64,000 nt of DNA from Aestuariibaculum lutulentum (lineage in GTDB: Bacteria; Bacteroidota; Bacteroidia; Flavobacteriales; Flavobacteriaceae): the NCBI RefSeq assembly GCF_032926325.1, contig NZ_CP136709.1, positions 3,008,501-3,072,500 of the forward strand, written 5' to 3'. A program made the position numbers and the translations under genes. Below the pieces are notes generated by a model that did no database searches, was not told the DNA's origin, and saw nothing but the letters and a program-made list of their open reading frames with translations. Shown piece by piece: positions 8,091 to 17,075 of the stretch. Within the stretch, counting starts at the first letter, position 1. Each line of letters begins with the position of its first letter.

Positions 8091-8897
8091 ATGTTTAGGT
8101 TTGCTTTTGTATTCATAGGTTTCTTGATTTTACTCATTGGATGTAAAAATAAGAATACTGAAAAATTGGAAACTTCAGATACTGAATTATCAGACACGTT
8201 GAAAGTTCAAACAAAAAAAGAATATTCAGAAACACTTGAGTCTGGTTCTTATTTTAAAGCAGCAGGAACCGAAACATTTTGGGGTTTGGAAATTGCAGAT
8301 AATAAAATTGAATTGAAGATGATGAGTGATACCATTATAACACCGCATATTGATCCTGTTCGTGCTATGGATGCTAACGTAAAGCGTTATCATGTAGAAA
8401 CAGAAGCTGTGGTTTTAACGATTCAGATTTCAAAACGCAATTGTATAAACGCTATGTCAGGCGAGTCGTTTCCTTATGCTGTAACTATTAATTATAATTA
8501 TACAGGAGAAACAGCAAATCATACCTTAGCAGGCTGTGGTTATTACACAACATCTTTGCAGACAGGTTGCTACGTATATAGTGGAGACGGAAATGAGTTG
8601 CTATTTCAAATTACCGATGTGAGTGACGATGTTTACGGTCGGTTAAACTACAGGTATCACGAAAAAGATGAGAACATGGGTAATTTTAGAGGGAAGTTGT
8701 ATCGCGATAAGCTTCTGGGTACATTTACTTTTATATCGGAAGGTATAGAAAGCGTTAGGGAAGTCGCGTTTTTAGTGAAAAAAGATACTCTAATTGAAGG
8801 ATTCGGCACCTTAAACGAAACGGGAACAGCCTTTAAGTTTAGAGATAGTATTGCTTATTCTTCTAAAATGCCTCTGGTGAAAACCAATTGTAAATAA
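8091..8897 (+). CDS. COG3650-like lipoprotein
   Basis: A 268-residue lipoprotein with lipobox LLIGC (C18). Residues about 55-165 match the pattern of the COG3650 family: FWGLEI near the start, then NCINAMSGESFPYAV and LAGCGYY, with paired cysteines. That domain is often coupled with META-domain proteins, as here. The C-terminal part (about 170-268) is beta-rich and not recognised. Function is unknown; an envelope role is likely from the signal and partner. The start lies 3 bp after the META-domain stop, indicating one operon. Confidence 0.7.
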   Translation: MFRFAFVFIGFLILLIGCKNKNTEKLETSDTELSDTLKVQTKKEYSETLESGSYFKAAGTETFWGLEIADNKIELKMMSDTIITPHIDPVRAMDANVKRYHVETEAVVLTIQISKRNCINAMSGESFPYAVTINYNYTGETANHTLAGCGYYTTSLQTGCYVYSGDGNELLFQITDVSDDVYGRLNYRYHEKDENMGNFRGKLYRDKLLGTFTFISEGIESVREVAFLVKKDTLIEGFGTLNETGTAFKFRDSIAYSSKMPLVKTNCK

Positions 8898-8915
8898 CAT
8901 TTATATTAACCATTT

Positions 8916-9524
8916 ATGAAAACACGGTTGGCTTATAGTATTGCTATATTGGGCTGGTTTGCCGTAATAATGCAGTTTTTTTTGATGCTAATGGATAAAA
9001 CCATGTCTTCGGTTGAATCGATAGAACGGTTTTTTAGTTATTTCACCATATTAACAAACACCATTGTAGCACTGTTTTTTACCATGAAAAGTTTAAACTT
9101 TCAAAAGGTGGATTACAAAACATGGTTAACACCAATTGCGGTTTATATTACGGTGGTTTGCGTAGTATATCAAACCTTATTGAGATCGGTCTGGACACCT
9201 GAAGGTTTTCAGATTATTATAGACGAATTACTTCATAGTATTATTCCTGTTTTAACCGTGGTGTATTGGTTTTTGTACGATGGAGCCAAACATGTTGTTT
9301 GGTCTTTAATTCCGAAATGGTTGATTTACCCGTTGGTGTATTTAATATATATATTAACACGAGGTATGTTTTCCGGGTTTTATCCGTACCCGTTTATTAA
9401 TGTTTTGGAAATAGGTTGGCAACAGACCTTAATTAATAGTGTTTTAATGTGTTTGCTGTTTTTAATGCTATTTTCTATGTTTATTGGTTTAGGACAACGT
9501 TTAAAGCTGGGCTACTATAGTTGA
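8916..9524 (+). CDS. Pr6Pr family integral membrane protein
   Basis: A 202-residue polytopic protein with about six hydrophobic helices. The N-terminal region with FFSYFTILTNTIVALFF and the later LLHSIIPVLTVVYWFL-like segment are characteristic of the Pr6Pr family. No enzymatic activity is established for the family. It starts 18 bp after the COG3650-like gene and is probably the last gene of that operon. Its 3' end overlaps the 3' end of the convergent GNAT gene by 24 bp. Confidence 0.7.
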   Translation: MKTRLAYSIAILGWFAVIMQFFLMLMDKTMSSVESIERFFSYFTILTNTIVALFFTMKSLNFQKVDYKTWLTPIAVYITVVCVVYQTLLRSVWTPEGFQIIIDELLHSIIPVLTVVYWFLYDGAKHVVWSLIPKWLIYPLVYLIYILTRGMFSGFYPYPFINVLEIGWQQTLINSVLMCLLFLMLFSMFIGLGQRLKLGYYS

Positions 9525-10073
9525 TTTTATTTTTGGCCATTCTTCTTTTAAAATGCCATAATAACAAGTACTACGCTTAAAACCGTCCAGCATTAAAACA
9601 TCTTTTCTTAGGATGCCTTCTAAGGTTGCTCCTAATTTTTCAACTGCTTTTCTTGATTTTGTATTGCGTTCATCTACGGTGAAGCAAACTTTGTCGAAGT
9701 TCAGCGTTTCAAAAGCATATTCAAGCATTAGGTATTTCATTTGTGTATTTAATCCGCTTCCTTGAAATTCTTTGCCAATCCAGGTCCAGCCAATGTGTAA
9801 AAGTTTGTTTTGCCAGTTTACTAGAGCAAAACGAGTACTTCCGGCATATGAGTTCAGTTGTTTGTCAAAAATAATAAAAGGGATTGCTGTTTGGTGGTAA
9901 TATGCATCAACCGCAGTTTGTACATAATCTTTTAAGTCTTCCGGGGTGTCAATTTTACTCGGCGAATACTGAACAAGATTGGGTTGCTGTGCAATATCTA
10001 AAAGGTGTTTGTAGTTGCTTAAATCTAATAAGGTTAGTTTAACACGGTTATTTTCTAAAGTAGGTGCTTTCAT
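9501..10073 (-). CDS. GNAT family N-acetyltransferase (RimJ/RimL-like)
   Basis: The 190-residue protein has the RimL-type GNAT fold. Visible landmarks are the HIGWTWIGKEFQGSGLNTQ acetyl-CoA-binding region (beta4-alpha3) and VDERNTKSRKAVEKLGA, the beta5-helix region typical of ribosomal-protein-type acetyltransferases. The acceptor is unknown: N-terminal amines and small-molecule amines are both possible. The reading frame runs into the end of the convergent Pr6Pr gene, and there is no obvious terminator between them. It is divergent from the menaquinone operon. Confidence 0.82.
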   Translation of the reverse strand: MKAPTLENNRVKLTLLDLSNYKHLLDIAQQPNLVQYSPSKIDTPEDLKDYVQTAVDAYYHQTAIPFIIFDKQLNSYAGSTRFALVNWQNKLLHIGWTWIGKEFQGSGLNTQMKYLMLEYAFETLNFDKVCFTVDERNTKSRKAVEKLGATLEGILRKDVLMLDGFKRSTCYYGILKEEWPKIKSTIVAQL

Positions 10074-10120
10074 AAAATTATTAATAAGGTAAATTTAATT
10101 AAAGGTTAATTTTTCATGCC

Positions 10121-10150
10121 TTTGATTAGCATTTTGTATTTTTACCTGCG
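10121..10150 (+). promoter_or_regulatory. Possible promoter of the menaquinone operon
   Basis: TTTG at 10121-10124, an 18-bp spacer, then TACCTGCG at 10143-10150, which matches TAnnTTTG at only 6 of 8 positions. The ATG is at 10172. Confidence 0.35.
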
Positions 10151-10171
10151 CTAATAAAAATACAATATTAA

Positions 10172-10597
10172 ATGCCATTATCTAAAGAGAATGTAATAGC
10201 TCAAGCTAATGCAGCTTGCAAAAATACTTTAATGGAAACCTTAGAAATTGAAGTTGTAGATTATGGTGATGATTTTTTAGTGGCTCGTATGCCTGTAAAC
10301 TCGAGAGTACACCAGCCTGATGGTGTTTTGCACGGTGGTGCAACAGCCGCTTTAGCAGAAAGTGTAGGGAGTTTTGCTTCGCATATTTTTATAGATACCG
10401 AAAAGTTTTTTGTGCGTGGTATAGAAATTTCAGCAAACCATTTAAAAAGTATTCGTGAGGGCTTTGTTTATGCTAAAGCAACGTTTGTTCATAAAGGAAG
10501 AACAACCCAGTTGCTGGATATCAAAGTAACCGATGAAGACAATAATTTAATCTCGGTTTGTAAATTATCTACCATTTCGTTACCAAAACAAAGATAG
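10172..10597 (+). CDS. menI: Hotdog-fold thioesterase, probable DHNA-CoA thioesterase
   Basis: A 141-residue PaaI/YbgC-type hotdog thioesterase. The HQPDGVLHGGATAALAES segment contains the HGG signature and the catalytic acidic residue (E in AES) of this family. Because it is followed 3 bp later by menF and then menD, it most likely hydrolyses 1,4-dihydroxy-2-naphthoyl-CoA in menaquinone synthesis; this assignment rests on context as well as family. The remaining steps (menB, menC, menE, menA) are not in the window. Other hotdog acyl-CoA thioesterases look similar, so the symbol is provisional. Confidence 0.75.
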   Translation: MPLSKENVIAQANAACKNTLMETLEIEVVDYGDDFLVARMPVNSRVHQPDGVLHGGATAALAESVGSFASHIFIDTEKFFVRGIEISANHLKSIREGFVYAKATFVHKGRTTQLLDIKVTDEDNNLISVCKLSTISLPKQR

Positions 10598-10600
10598 TTA

Positions 10601-11719
10601 ATGACCTTATTTAATTTTTTTACCTGTATTGAAACCCAATACAATAACGAGTTGCCTTTTGTTGCTTATAGAAAACCAGGAGAATCATCTATATCGGCGT
10701 TTTTACAAAAGGATAATACGTTACATATTACCAAAGATTTTACAGAGAAAGGATTTGTTTTTGCACCTTTCGATGATACTTTAGATGCTATTTTGTTGCC
10801 TGCAGATAATGCTTCAAAAATTATTTGTTCAGATTATGAGGTAATACCAACACAACTTAACGGTAAGCCGTTATCTGTTGTGACAGGCGAGCAAAAGGCC
10901 TTTCATATTAATTTGGTTAACAAAGGGGTTGAAGCTATTAAAGATGCTGCTTTTGAAAAAGTAGTGTTATCAAGACAGGAAGACGTAGAAATTAAAGAAA
11001 CTAATCCTATTGAAATTTTTAAAAGTCTTCTTAATCATTATCCTTTAGCCTTTGCGTATTGCTGGTATCATCCAAAAGTGGGTTTATGGTTAGGCGCGAC
11101 TCCCGAAACTTTGATAAAAATTGAAGGTCAGCAGTTCTCAATTATGTCATTAGCCGGCACTCAGGAATACAACGGTACACTTGATGTGACCTGGCAGAAT
11201 AAGGAAAGGGAAGAACAACAATTTGTAACTGATTTTATTGTAGATAGCATTAAGCCTTCAGTAGGCCATTTAAAAGTTTCGAAAACAGAGACGGTAAAAG
11301 CCGGTAATCTGGTTCATTTAAGAACTCTAATTTCAGCACGACTGGACTCTAATTCAGCGTTAAAGGATGTCATTTCAATAATTCATCCAACGCCAGCCGT
11401 TTGTGGTTTGCCTAAACAGGAGTCAAAAGAGTTTATCTTAAAAAATGAAAACTATAATAGAGAATATTATACAGGTTTTTTAGGTGAATTAAATTTAGAA
11501 ACCGTCGCTAAACCCCGTTCAGGGCGACGTAATATAGAAAACCGGGCATATGCCATTCCTAAGAAAAGTACCCAGTTGTATGTGAATTTACGTTGCATGC
11601 AAATTAAAAATAGTACTGCAATTATCTATGTTGGAGGCGGTATCACATCACATTCAAATGCGGAAAGCGAATGGGAAGAAACGGTATCGAAATCTAAAGT
11701 GATGAAAAACGTTTTGTAA
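10601..11719 (+). CDS. menF: Isochorismate synthase MenF
   Basis: A 372-residue chorismate-utilising enzyme with the conserved C-terminal catalytic domain. KVVLSRQEDV carries the general-base-type lysine, LGATPETLIKIEG and IMSLAGTQ are the family core, and HPTPAVCGLP plus the GFLGELN and YVGGGIT segments form the chorismate and magnesium sites. It converts chorismate to isochorismate, the entry step of menaquinone synthesis. Position between a DHNA-CoA-thioesterase candidate and menD supports the menaquinone role over siderophore synthesis. The N-terminal 100 residues are divergent, as is usual for this family. Confidence 0.88.
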   Translation: MTLFNFFTCIETQYNNELPFVAYRKPGESSISAFLQKDNTLHITKDFTEKGFVFAPFDDTLDAILLPADNASKIICSDYEVIPTQLNGKPLSVVTGEQKAFHINLVNKGVEAIKDAAFEKVVLSRQEDVEIKETNPIEIFKSLLNHYPLAFAYCWYHPKVGLWLGATPETLIKIEGQQFSIMSLAGTQEYNGTLDVTWQNKEREEQQFVTDFIVDSIKPSVGHLKVSKTETVKAGNLVHLRTLISARLDSNSALKDVISIIHPTPAVCGLPKQESKEFILKNENYNREYYTGFLGELNLETVAKPRSGRRNIENRAYAIPKKSTQLYVNLRCMQIKNSTAIIYVGGGITSHSNAESEWEETVSKSKVMKNVL

Positions 11720-11769
11720 TTAGGGTATTTGCTACGCTATTATTACTTTTACATACTCATTAAAAAGCT

Positions 11770-13530
11770 ATGATGTACCCAAATATCCCTCTTGCTCAAA
11801 CTGTTATAGAGCTTTGTAAGGCTAAAGGCATTCAACATATTATAATATCTCCGGGAAGTAGAAATGCTCCATTAACACTTGGTTTTTCCAACGATCCGTA
11901 TTTTAAGTGTTATAGTATTGTCGATGAGCGATGTGCTGCTTTTTTTGCTTTAGGTATTGCGCAACAAATACAGGAGCCAACAGCTGTGGTATGTACATCG
12001 GGTAGTGCTTTGTTGAATTATTATCCGGCGGTAGCTGAAGCGTTTTACAGCGATATTCCGTTAGTAGTTTTGTCGGCAGATCGACCAAAGCATTTAATTG
12101 GTATTGGTGATGGACAAACGATAAATCAGAAAAACGTTTTTGATAATCATATTCTGTATTCAGCGAATCTGAAATTAGATTTAAAGGATGAGAATAACCT
12201 TCCTGGGAATGAAGATTTACCAATATTTAAGAACATTGAAGACCGATTAGAGCGTTTTTTAGGACTTCAGAAAGATATTCAGTCGTATAACGAGGAAGAA
12301 ATTCAAACGGCAATAAATCATTCCATTATAAAACAAGGTCCGGTTCATATTAATATTCCTTTTGATGAACCGTTGTATCAAACGGTTGATAAATTAAGTG
12401 TATCGCCTAAGGTAACAGAGTTTTCAGTGAAGCAAAAAACGATTGAAACGTATACGCTGCAGGAATGTCTGGAAGATTGGAATGCTGCTACCAAAAAGAT
12501 GGTTTTGGTTGGAGTAAATCAACCTAATGAGATAGAACGAAAATGGCTTGATGAATTGGCTGAAGACGATAGTGTTATTGTATTTACAGAGACAACATCG
12601 AATTTATATCACGACAGCTTTTTCCCGAGTATCGATCAAATGATTGCGCCTCTAACAGAGGAAGAAGAAAAGGAGCTACAGCCTGATATTCTTGTAACTT
12701 TTGGAGGACTGATTGTTTCTAAAAAAATTAAAGCATTTTTACGTAAATATCAGCCTAGGGAACACTGGCATATTGGTAAGAAGGATGCCAACGATACATT
12801 TTTTTGTTTAAGTAATCACTTGGAGGTTACACCAAATCAGTTTTTCGAAACGTTTTTACCAAAACTTACGCATTATGTAAAGAGCCATTATCATTCTGAC
12901 TGGAAGAAGGTAAGAACTCAACGAATGGAAAAACATAATCAGTATTTAAATCAAATTCCGTTTAGTGATTTTAAGGTTTTTAATTATTTGTTCAATGCTG
13001 TTCCTAATTACACAATATTACAAATAGCCAATAGTTCACCAATTCGTTATGCTCAACTTTTTACAATAAATAAAACTCTGGAGGTGTATTGTAATCGAGG
13101 AACCAGTGGAATCGATGGTAGTACGTCTACAGCGATAGGCTGTGCAGTTGCCAATGAAAAGCAAACCACATTTATTACTGGTGATTTAAGTTTTTTATAC
13201 GATAGTAATGCACTTTGGAATAACTATATACCGGCTAATTTCAGAATTATAGTAGTGAACAATACAGGTGGCGGTATTTTTAGAATTCTTCCTGGGCATA
13301 AGGATACTGAAAATTTCGATACTTACTTTGAAACCAATCATAATTTAACAGCAAAGCATTTAAGTGAGATGTATGGTTTCGAGTATATAACAGCTAACGA
13401 GGAAACCTCTTTGGAGTATGCTTTAGAAGGTTTTTACGAAAACGGTGAAAGACCAAAATTACTTGAGGTTTTTACGCCTAAACAAGTTAACGACAAAGTC
13501 CTTTTAAATTATTTTGAGTTTTTAAAGTAA
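11770..13530 (+). CDS. menD: SEPHCHC synthase MenD
   Basis: A 586-residue thiamine-diphosphate-dependent enzyme that adds 2-oxoglutarate to isochorismate. The N-terminus (IIISPGSRNAPLTLGF) is the family signature, VDERCAAFFALG contains the cofactor-activating glutamate region, and TGDLSFLYDSNALWNN with NNTGGGIF forms the ThDP/metal-binding motif. Length is typical (about 560-590). Two ATGs are adjacent at 11770 and 11773; either may be used. It lies 50 bp after menF in the same direction and is probably co-transcribed. Confidence 0.92.
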   Translation: MMYPNIPLAQTVIELCKAKGIQHIIISPGSRNAPLTLGFSNDPYFKCYSIVDERCAAFFALGIAQQIQEPTAVVCTSGSALLNYYPAVAEAFYSDIPLVVLSADRPKHLIGIGDGQTINQKNVFDNHILYSANLKLDLKDENNLPGNEDLPIFKNIEDRLERFLGLQKDIQSYNEEEIQTAINHSIIKQGPVHINIPFDEPLYQTVDKLSVSPKVTEFSVKQKTIETYTLQECLEDWNAATKKMVLVGVNQPNEIERKWLDELAEDDSVIVFTETTSNLYHDSFFPSIDQMIAPLTEEEEKELQPDILVTFGGLIVSKKIKAFLRKYQPREHWHIGKKDANDTFFCLSNHLEVTPNQFFETFLPKLTHYVKSHYHSDWKKVRTQRMEKHNQYLNQIPFSDFKVFNYLFNAVPNYTILQIANSSPIRYAQLFTINKTLEVYCNRGTSGIDGSTSTAIGCAVANEKQTTFITGDLSFLYDSNALWNNYIPANFRIIVVNNTGGGIFRILPGHKDTENFDTYFETNHNLTAKHLSEMYGFEYITANEETSLEYALEGFYENGERPKLLEVFTPKQVNDKVLLNYFEFLK

Positions 13531-13671
13531 CGGTATTTTATAGATTTGCTCGCGTTTTGTTAATTGACGTATGTAAAATCTGTGTTATATGTGACTATTT
13601 CCCTTTTACAGTGTCATAAAATTAAGTATATTTAAAACAACTAATTTTATTAATTTATAAAAGACATTATT

Positions 13672-14010
13672 ATGAGTAAAAGAGATGAGCTTATTGCGAA
13701 ATATGCTGCCGATTTAAAAGAGAAATGTGGTATTGATGCCGATATGGGTTTATTAACAAAAGTTACAATAGGTTGTGGACCTGCAATTTATAACGCTGAT
13801 GCAGCAACAGTTTCAGGATCAGATGAAGCAGAGGTAGCTACTGTAAAAAACAATTTTTTAATTAAAAAATTAGGTTTAGCAGACGGGCCAGATTTAGACG
13901 CAGGTATTGATGCTGTTATGGAGCAATATGGTAAATCTAATCGTAATAAATACAGAGCGGTGGTTTATTACTTATTAACGAAGCACTTCGGTAAAGAATC
14001 TGTTTATTAG
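13672..14010 (+). CDS. DUF2853 family protein
   Basis: A 112-residue soluble acidic protein matching the DUF2853 pattern: an N-terminal helix (YAADLKEKCGIDADMGLL), then VTIGCGPAIYNADAATVSGS and a C-terminal helical part ending YYLLTKHFGKE. Function is unknown. It has its own terminator at 14032-14067 and a possible -7 box TATATTTA at 13627-13634 (7 of 8), so it is likely monocistronic. Confidence 0.8.
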   Translation: MSKRDELIAKYAADLKEKCGIDADMGLLTKVTIGCGPAIYNADAATVSGSDEAEVATVKNNFLIKKLGLADGPDLDAGIDAVMEQYGKSNRNKYRAVVYYLLTKHFGKESVY

Positions 14011-14031
14011 AATACACTTAATTATGCATAG

Positions 14032-14067
14032 AAAAGCGTTGTAATTATATATTGCAGCGCTTTTTTT
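14032..14067 (+). terminator. Intrinsic terminator after the DUF2853 gene
   Basis: A 14-bp stem (14032-14045 with 14051-14064, containing two G-U pairs) is followed by T residues to 14067. Confidence 0.8.
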
Positions 14068-14081
14068 ATGTCTTATATTTA

Positions 14082-14114
14082 TTGGAAAAACTCGTGTTAA
14101 TATTATTACCTTTG
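14082..14114 (+). promoter_or_regulatory. Promoter of cvfB-mnmE, with an almost absent leader
   Basis: TTG at 14082-14084, a 22-bp spacer, then a perfect -7 box TACCTTTG at 14107-14114. The ATG begins at 14119, only 4 bp after the box, so the transcript would begin at or within a few bases of the start codon. Confidence 0.6.
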
Positions 14115-14118
14115 CAGC

Positions 14119-14949
14119 ATGATAAATATAGGGCAAGTTAATACATTAGAAATTCTACGTGAAACCGATCATGGTATTTACTTAGTAGATGAAGAAAATA
14201 ACGAGGTTTTACTACCAAACAGGTATGTTCCAGAAACTTTTAAAATTTGGGATAAGCTAGATGTTTTTGTGTATTTAGACAATGAAGAACGTCCGGTAGC
14301 CACTACCGATATGCCTTATATTAAATTAGGCGAATTCGCTTTATTGCGATGCAGTCAGGTAAACGATTTCGGAGCTTTTTTAGATTGGGGTCTGGTAAAG
14401 GAATTATTCTGTCCGTTTAAAGAACAAGCCTTTAAAATGAAGCCTAAAGGATGGTATCTGGTGCATTGTTATATGGACGAGAAAACTGAAAGGTTAGTCG
14501 CTTCGAGTAAAACCAACCGTTTTTTGAGCAATAAGGAACTTACCGTTAAGCAGTTTGATGAAGTCGATTTAATTGTTTCACATCCTTCAGAAATTGGCAT
14601 GAACGTTATTGTCAATAAAAAACATACTGGTTTAGTTTATAACGATCAAATTTTTACAGAATTAAGCGTAGGCGATAAGTTAAAAGGTGTCGTTAAGAAG
14701 ATTCGTCCCGGTAATAAATTAGATATATCATTGGGGCAAATTGGCTATAGAAATATCGAGCCAAATGCCGAGCGTATTTTAAAGGAGTTAGAAGATAATG
14801 GCGGTTATTTAGACTTAACCGATAAATCGAACCCTGAAGATATTAAGGATCTGCTTCAAATGAGTAAAAAGAACTTTAAAAAAGCAGTAGGTTCATTATA
14901 CAAAGACAAGAAAATTGAGATTAAACCAGACGGCATTTATTTAGTTTAA
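14119..14949 (+). CDS. cvfB: CvfB/YitL-like S1 RNA-binding protein
   Basis: The 276-residue protein has the CvfB layout: tandem S1-type OB folds (including FALLRCSQVNDFGAFLDWGL at about 74-93, and a later copy ending LDISLGQIGY) and a C-terminal winged helix (about 215-276, with SKKNFKKAVGSLYKDKKI). CvfB-type proteins bind RNA and affect virulence gene expression in Staphylococcus; in Bacteroidota the role is unknown. The ATG at 14119 gives the family's usual MIxIG start. It is followed 5 bp later by mnmE, so the two are probably one transcript. Confidence 0.85.
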   Translation: MINIGQVNTLEILRETDHGIYLVDEENNEVLLPNRYVPETFKIWDKLDVFVYLDNEERPVATTDMPYIKLGEFALLRCSQVNDFGAFLDWGLVKELFCPFKEQAFKMKPKGWYLVHCYMDEKTERLVASSKTNRFLSNKELTVKQFDEVDLIVSHPSEIGMNVIVNKKHTGLVYNDQIFTELSVGDKLKGVVKKIRPGNKLDISLGQIGYRNIEPNAERILKELEDNGGYLDLTDKSNPEDIKDLLQMSKKNFKKAVGSLYKDKKIEIKPDGIYLV

Positions 14950-14954
14950 ACCTT

Positions 14955-16352
14955 ATGATTAATCAAGATACCATAGTTGCCTTGGCAACACCTTCGGGAG
15001 CAGGTGCCATTGCTGTTATCCGTTTATCAGGTAAAGATGCTATTACTATTGCCGATAGTTGTTTTAGGTCGGTTGTAAATAATAAATCGCTTACCAAACA
15101 GAAAACCCATACCATACATTTAGGACATATTGTCGATGGACCAAAAACGATTGATGAGGTGTTGGTTTCGGTTTTTAAAAACCCGAACTCCTATACCGGT
15201 GAAGATGTGGTTGAGGTGTCTTGTCATGGTTCTAATTATATTCAACAGGAAATTATTCAGTTGTTTCTTAGAAAAGGCTGTAGAACCGCAACGCCTGGAG
15301 AATTTACATTGCGAGCATTTTTAAATGGAAAACTAGATTTAAGTCAGGCGGAAGCTGTAGCCGATTTAATTGCCAGTGATAATGAGGCGTCTCATCAAAT
15401 CGCCATGCAACAAATGCGTGGTGGATTTTCATCTGAAATCGCGAAACTTCGTGAAGAGTTATTGAATTTTGCTTCCTTAATAGAATTAGAATTAGATTTC
15501 GCTGAAGAAGACGTCGAGTTTGCAGACAGATCACAGTTTAAAGATTTAGTAGACCGCATTAGTGTTGTATTAAAGCGTTTAATCGATTCGTTTGCTGTAG
15601 GTAACGTTATTAAAAACGGAATTCCTGTTGCTATTGTAGGTGAACCAAACGTTGGTAAATCTACCTTGTTAAATGCCCTTTTAAATGAGGAACGTGCTAT
15701 TGTTTCAGATATTGCAGGAACCACTCGCGATACCATTGAAGACGAAATTTCAATAGGAGGAATTGGTTTCAGGTTTATAGATACTGCAGGTATTCGAGAA
15801 ACTCAGGATGTGGTTGAAAGCATCGGTATTAAAAAGACGTTTGAAAAAATCGAGCAAGCTCAGGTTGTGGTTTTCTTAGCAGATAGCACCAATCTTAAAG
15901 AAGACGGTTTCATTAGATCGTTTAAGATTGAAATTGAAAAAATTAAGAACAAATATCCGCAAAAGCCAATTGTTATTATAGCTAATAAAATCGATAAGCT
16001 TTCAGAAACCGAGATAGAAAACATTAAAATTCAGATTTCAGATTTACATTTATTATCGGCAAAAACTGGATTTGGTGTCGAAGAATTAAAGGATAAATTG
16101 CTAAGTTTTGTAAATACCGGAGCTTTAAGAAATAACGATACCATTGTAACAAATACAAGACACTACGATTCGTTGTTAAAAGCTTTAGAAGAGATTGAAA
16201 AAGTGCGCTACGGTTTAGATTCTGGTTTGTCTGGAGATTTATTGGCTATCGATATTCGTCAGGCTTTGTATTACTTCGGTGAAATTACTGGTCAGGTTAC
16301 GAACGATGAGTTACTGGGTAATATTTTTGCTAATTTCTGTATCGGAAAATAA
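14955..16352 (+). CDS. mnmE: tRNA modification GTPase MnmE
   Basis: A 465-residue protein in the MnmE order: N-terminal tetrahydrofolate-binding domain (about 1-120, beginning INQDTIVALATPSGAGA), helical domain, inserted Ras-like GTPase (P-loop GEPNVGKSTLLN, G2 region IAGTTRDTIED, G3 DTAGIR, G4 NKID) and the C-terminal FCIGK with the conserved cysteine. With MnmG it installs the carboxymethylaminomethyl group on U34 of tRNAs. It follows cvfB by 5 bp and ends just before a strong terminator. Confidence 0.95.
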   Translation: MINQDTIVALATPSGAGAIAVIRLSGKDAITIADSCFRSVVNNKSLTKQKTHTIHLGHIVDGPKTIDEVLVSVFKNPNSYTGEDVVEVSCHGSNYIQQEIIQLFLRKGCRTATPGEFTLRAFLNGKLDLSQAEAVADLIASDNEASHQIAMQQMRGGFSSEIAKLREELLNFASLIELELDFAEEDVEFADRSQFKDLVDRISVVLKRLIDSFAVGNVIKNGIPVAIVGEPNVGKSTLLNALLNEERAIVSDIAGTTRDTIEDEISIGGIGFRFIDTAGIRETQDVVESIGIKKTFEKIEQAQVVVFLADSTNLKEDGFIRSFKIEIEKIKNKYPQKPIVIIANKIDKLSETEIENIKIQISDLHLLSAKTGFGVEELKDKLLSFVNTGALRNNDTIVTNTRHYDSLLKALEEIEKVRYGLDSGLSGDLLAIDIRQALYYFGEITGQVTNDELLGNIFANFCIGK

Positions 16353-16374
16353 TCACACAAAACATCACAAACAA

Positions 16375-16415
16375 AAACAAAGAAAACCCTTATTTTATAA
16401 GGGTTTTCTTTGTTT
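16375..16415. terminator. Strong intrinsic terminator between mnmE and the convergent flavoprotein gene
   Basis: A perfect 18-bp inverted repeat (16375-16392 with 16398-16415) has a 5-nt loop. The stem contains CCCTTA/TAAGGG and U-rich sides, so it can work in both directions. Confidence 0.9.
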
Positions 16416-16450
16416 GTACTTTTAAAAAAAAATACCGTTAAATGTTTAGA

Positions 16451-17047
16451 TCATTGATTCATTTTCATAAATCGATGCTCTAGTTTAGTTAACCATTGCT
16501 CTCTTTTCTCTGGGGAGACTTGTTTTACGTTATTGAAACTAATCCATTTTCGGTTTTTATATCCCAGCTTCCAGAATGTTCCTAATAGCATTGCTTTCTT
16601 AATAGCGTTACCAAAAATAGCCCAATAGAGGAATTTAGGCGTGTTCATGGTTGTTAAGATGGTTATGCCTTTAAGGTTGTTCCAAAGCGGTTTCATCCGC
16701 GTATTTTGAGTATTGGAATAGTCGTATGCGACTCCTGGAAAGATGACTTTATCGATAAACCCTTTGGTCATGGCAGGCATGAGTTCCCACCAGATGGGGA
16801 AAATAAATATAAGGTGATCGGCCTGTTTAATTCTATTGTTGTACTCTATAACTTTAGGATCTACAGGTTTTTTATCCCTAAAGGCCTTGAGGTCATTAGA
16901 TGTCATTACAGGGTTGAAATTTTCTTTGTCAAGATGTATTAAATCAATGTCATGGCCATTTTTAATAAGACCTCTAGATACAGATTCTAAAATGGCATTG
17001 CAAAAGCTACCTTCGTATGGGTGGTTGAATATTATTACTACTTTCAT
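16451..17047 (-). CDS. NAD(P)H dehydrogenase (quinone)-like flavodoxin-fold protein
   Basis: A 198-residue flavodoxin-fold protein of the MdaB/NQO group. Landmarks are the N-terminal IIFNHPYEGSFCNA (FMN/FAD phosphate loop), FIFPIWWELMPAMTKGFID (flavin and quinone site) and FPGVAYDYSN. Such enzymes reduce quinones or other electrophiles by two electrons using NAD(P)H. It lies 71 bp downstream of a Crp-type regulator on the same strand, and a perfect 9-bp inverted repeat covers its start codon and probable -7 region, suggesting specific repression or activation. Confidence 0.82.
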   Translation of the reverse strand: MKVVIIFNHPYEGSFCNAILESVSRGLIKNGHDIDLIHLDKENFNPVMTSNDLKAFRDKKPVDPKVIEYNNRIKQADHLIFIFPIWWELMPAMTKGFIDKVIFPGVAYDYSNTQNTRMKPLWNNLKGITILTTMNTPKFLYWAIFGNAIKKAMLLGTFWKLGYKNRKWISFNNVKQVSPEKREQWLTKLEHRFMKMNQ

Positions 17048-17075
17048 TTGTACTGTTTTTAATATTGTACAAATG
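17045..17075 (-). promoter_or_regulatory. Inverted repeat over promoter and start codon of the quinone-reductase-like gene
   Basis: CATTTGTAC (17045-17053) and GTACAAATG (17067-17075) are perfect 9-bp inverted arms with a 13-bp spacer. On the minus strand the upstream arm overlaps GACATTTG (7 of 8 to the -7 consensus), and the other arm overlaps the ATG (17047-17045). A second, 12-bp palindrome (TAACAATTGTTA, 17101-17112) lies just upstream. Operator function is inferred. Confidence 0.5.
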
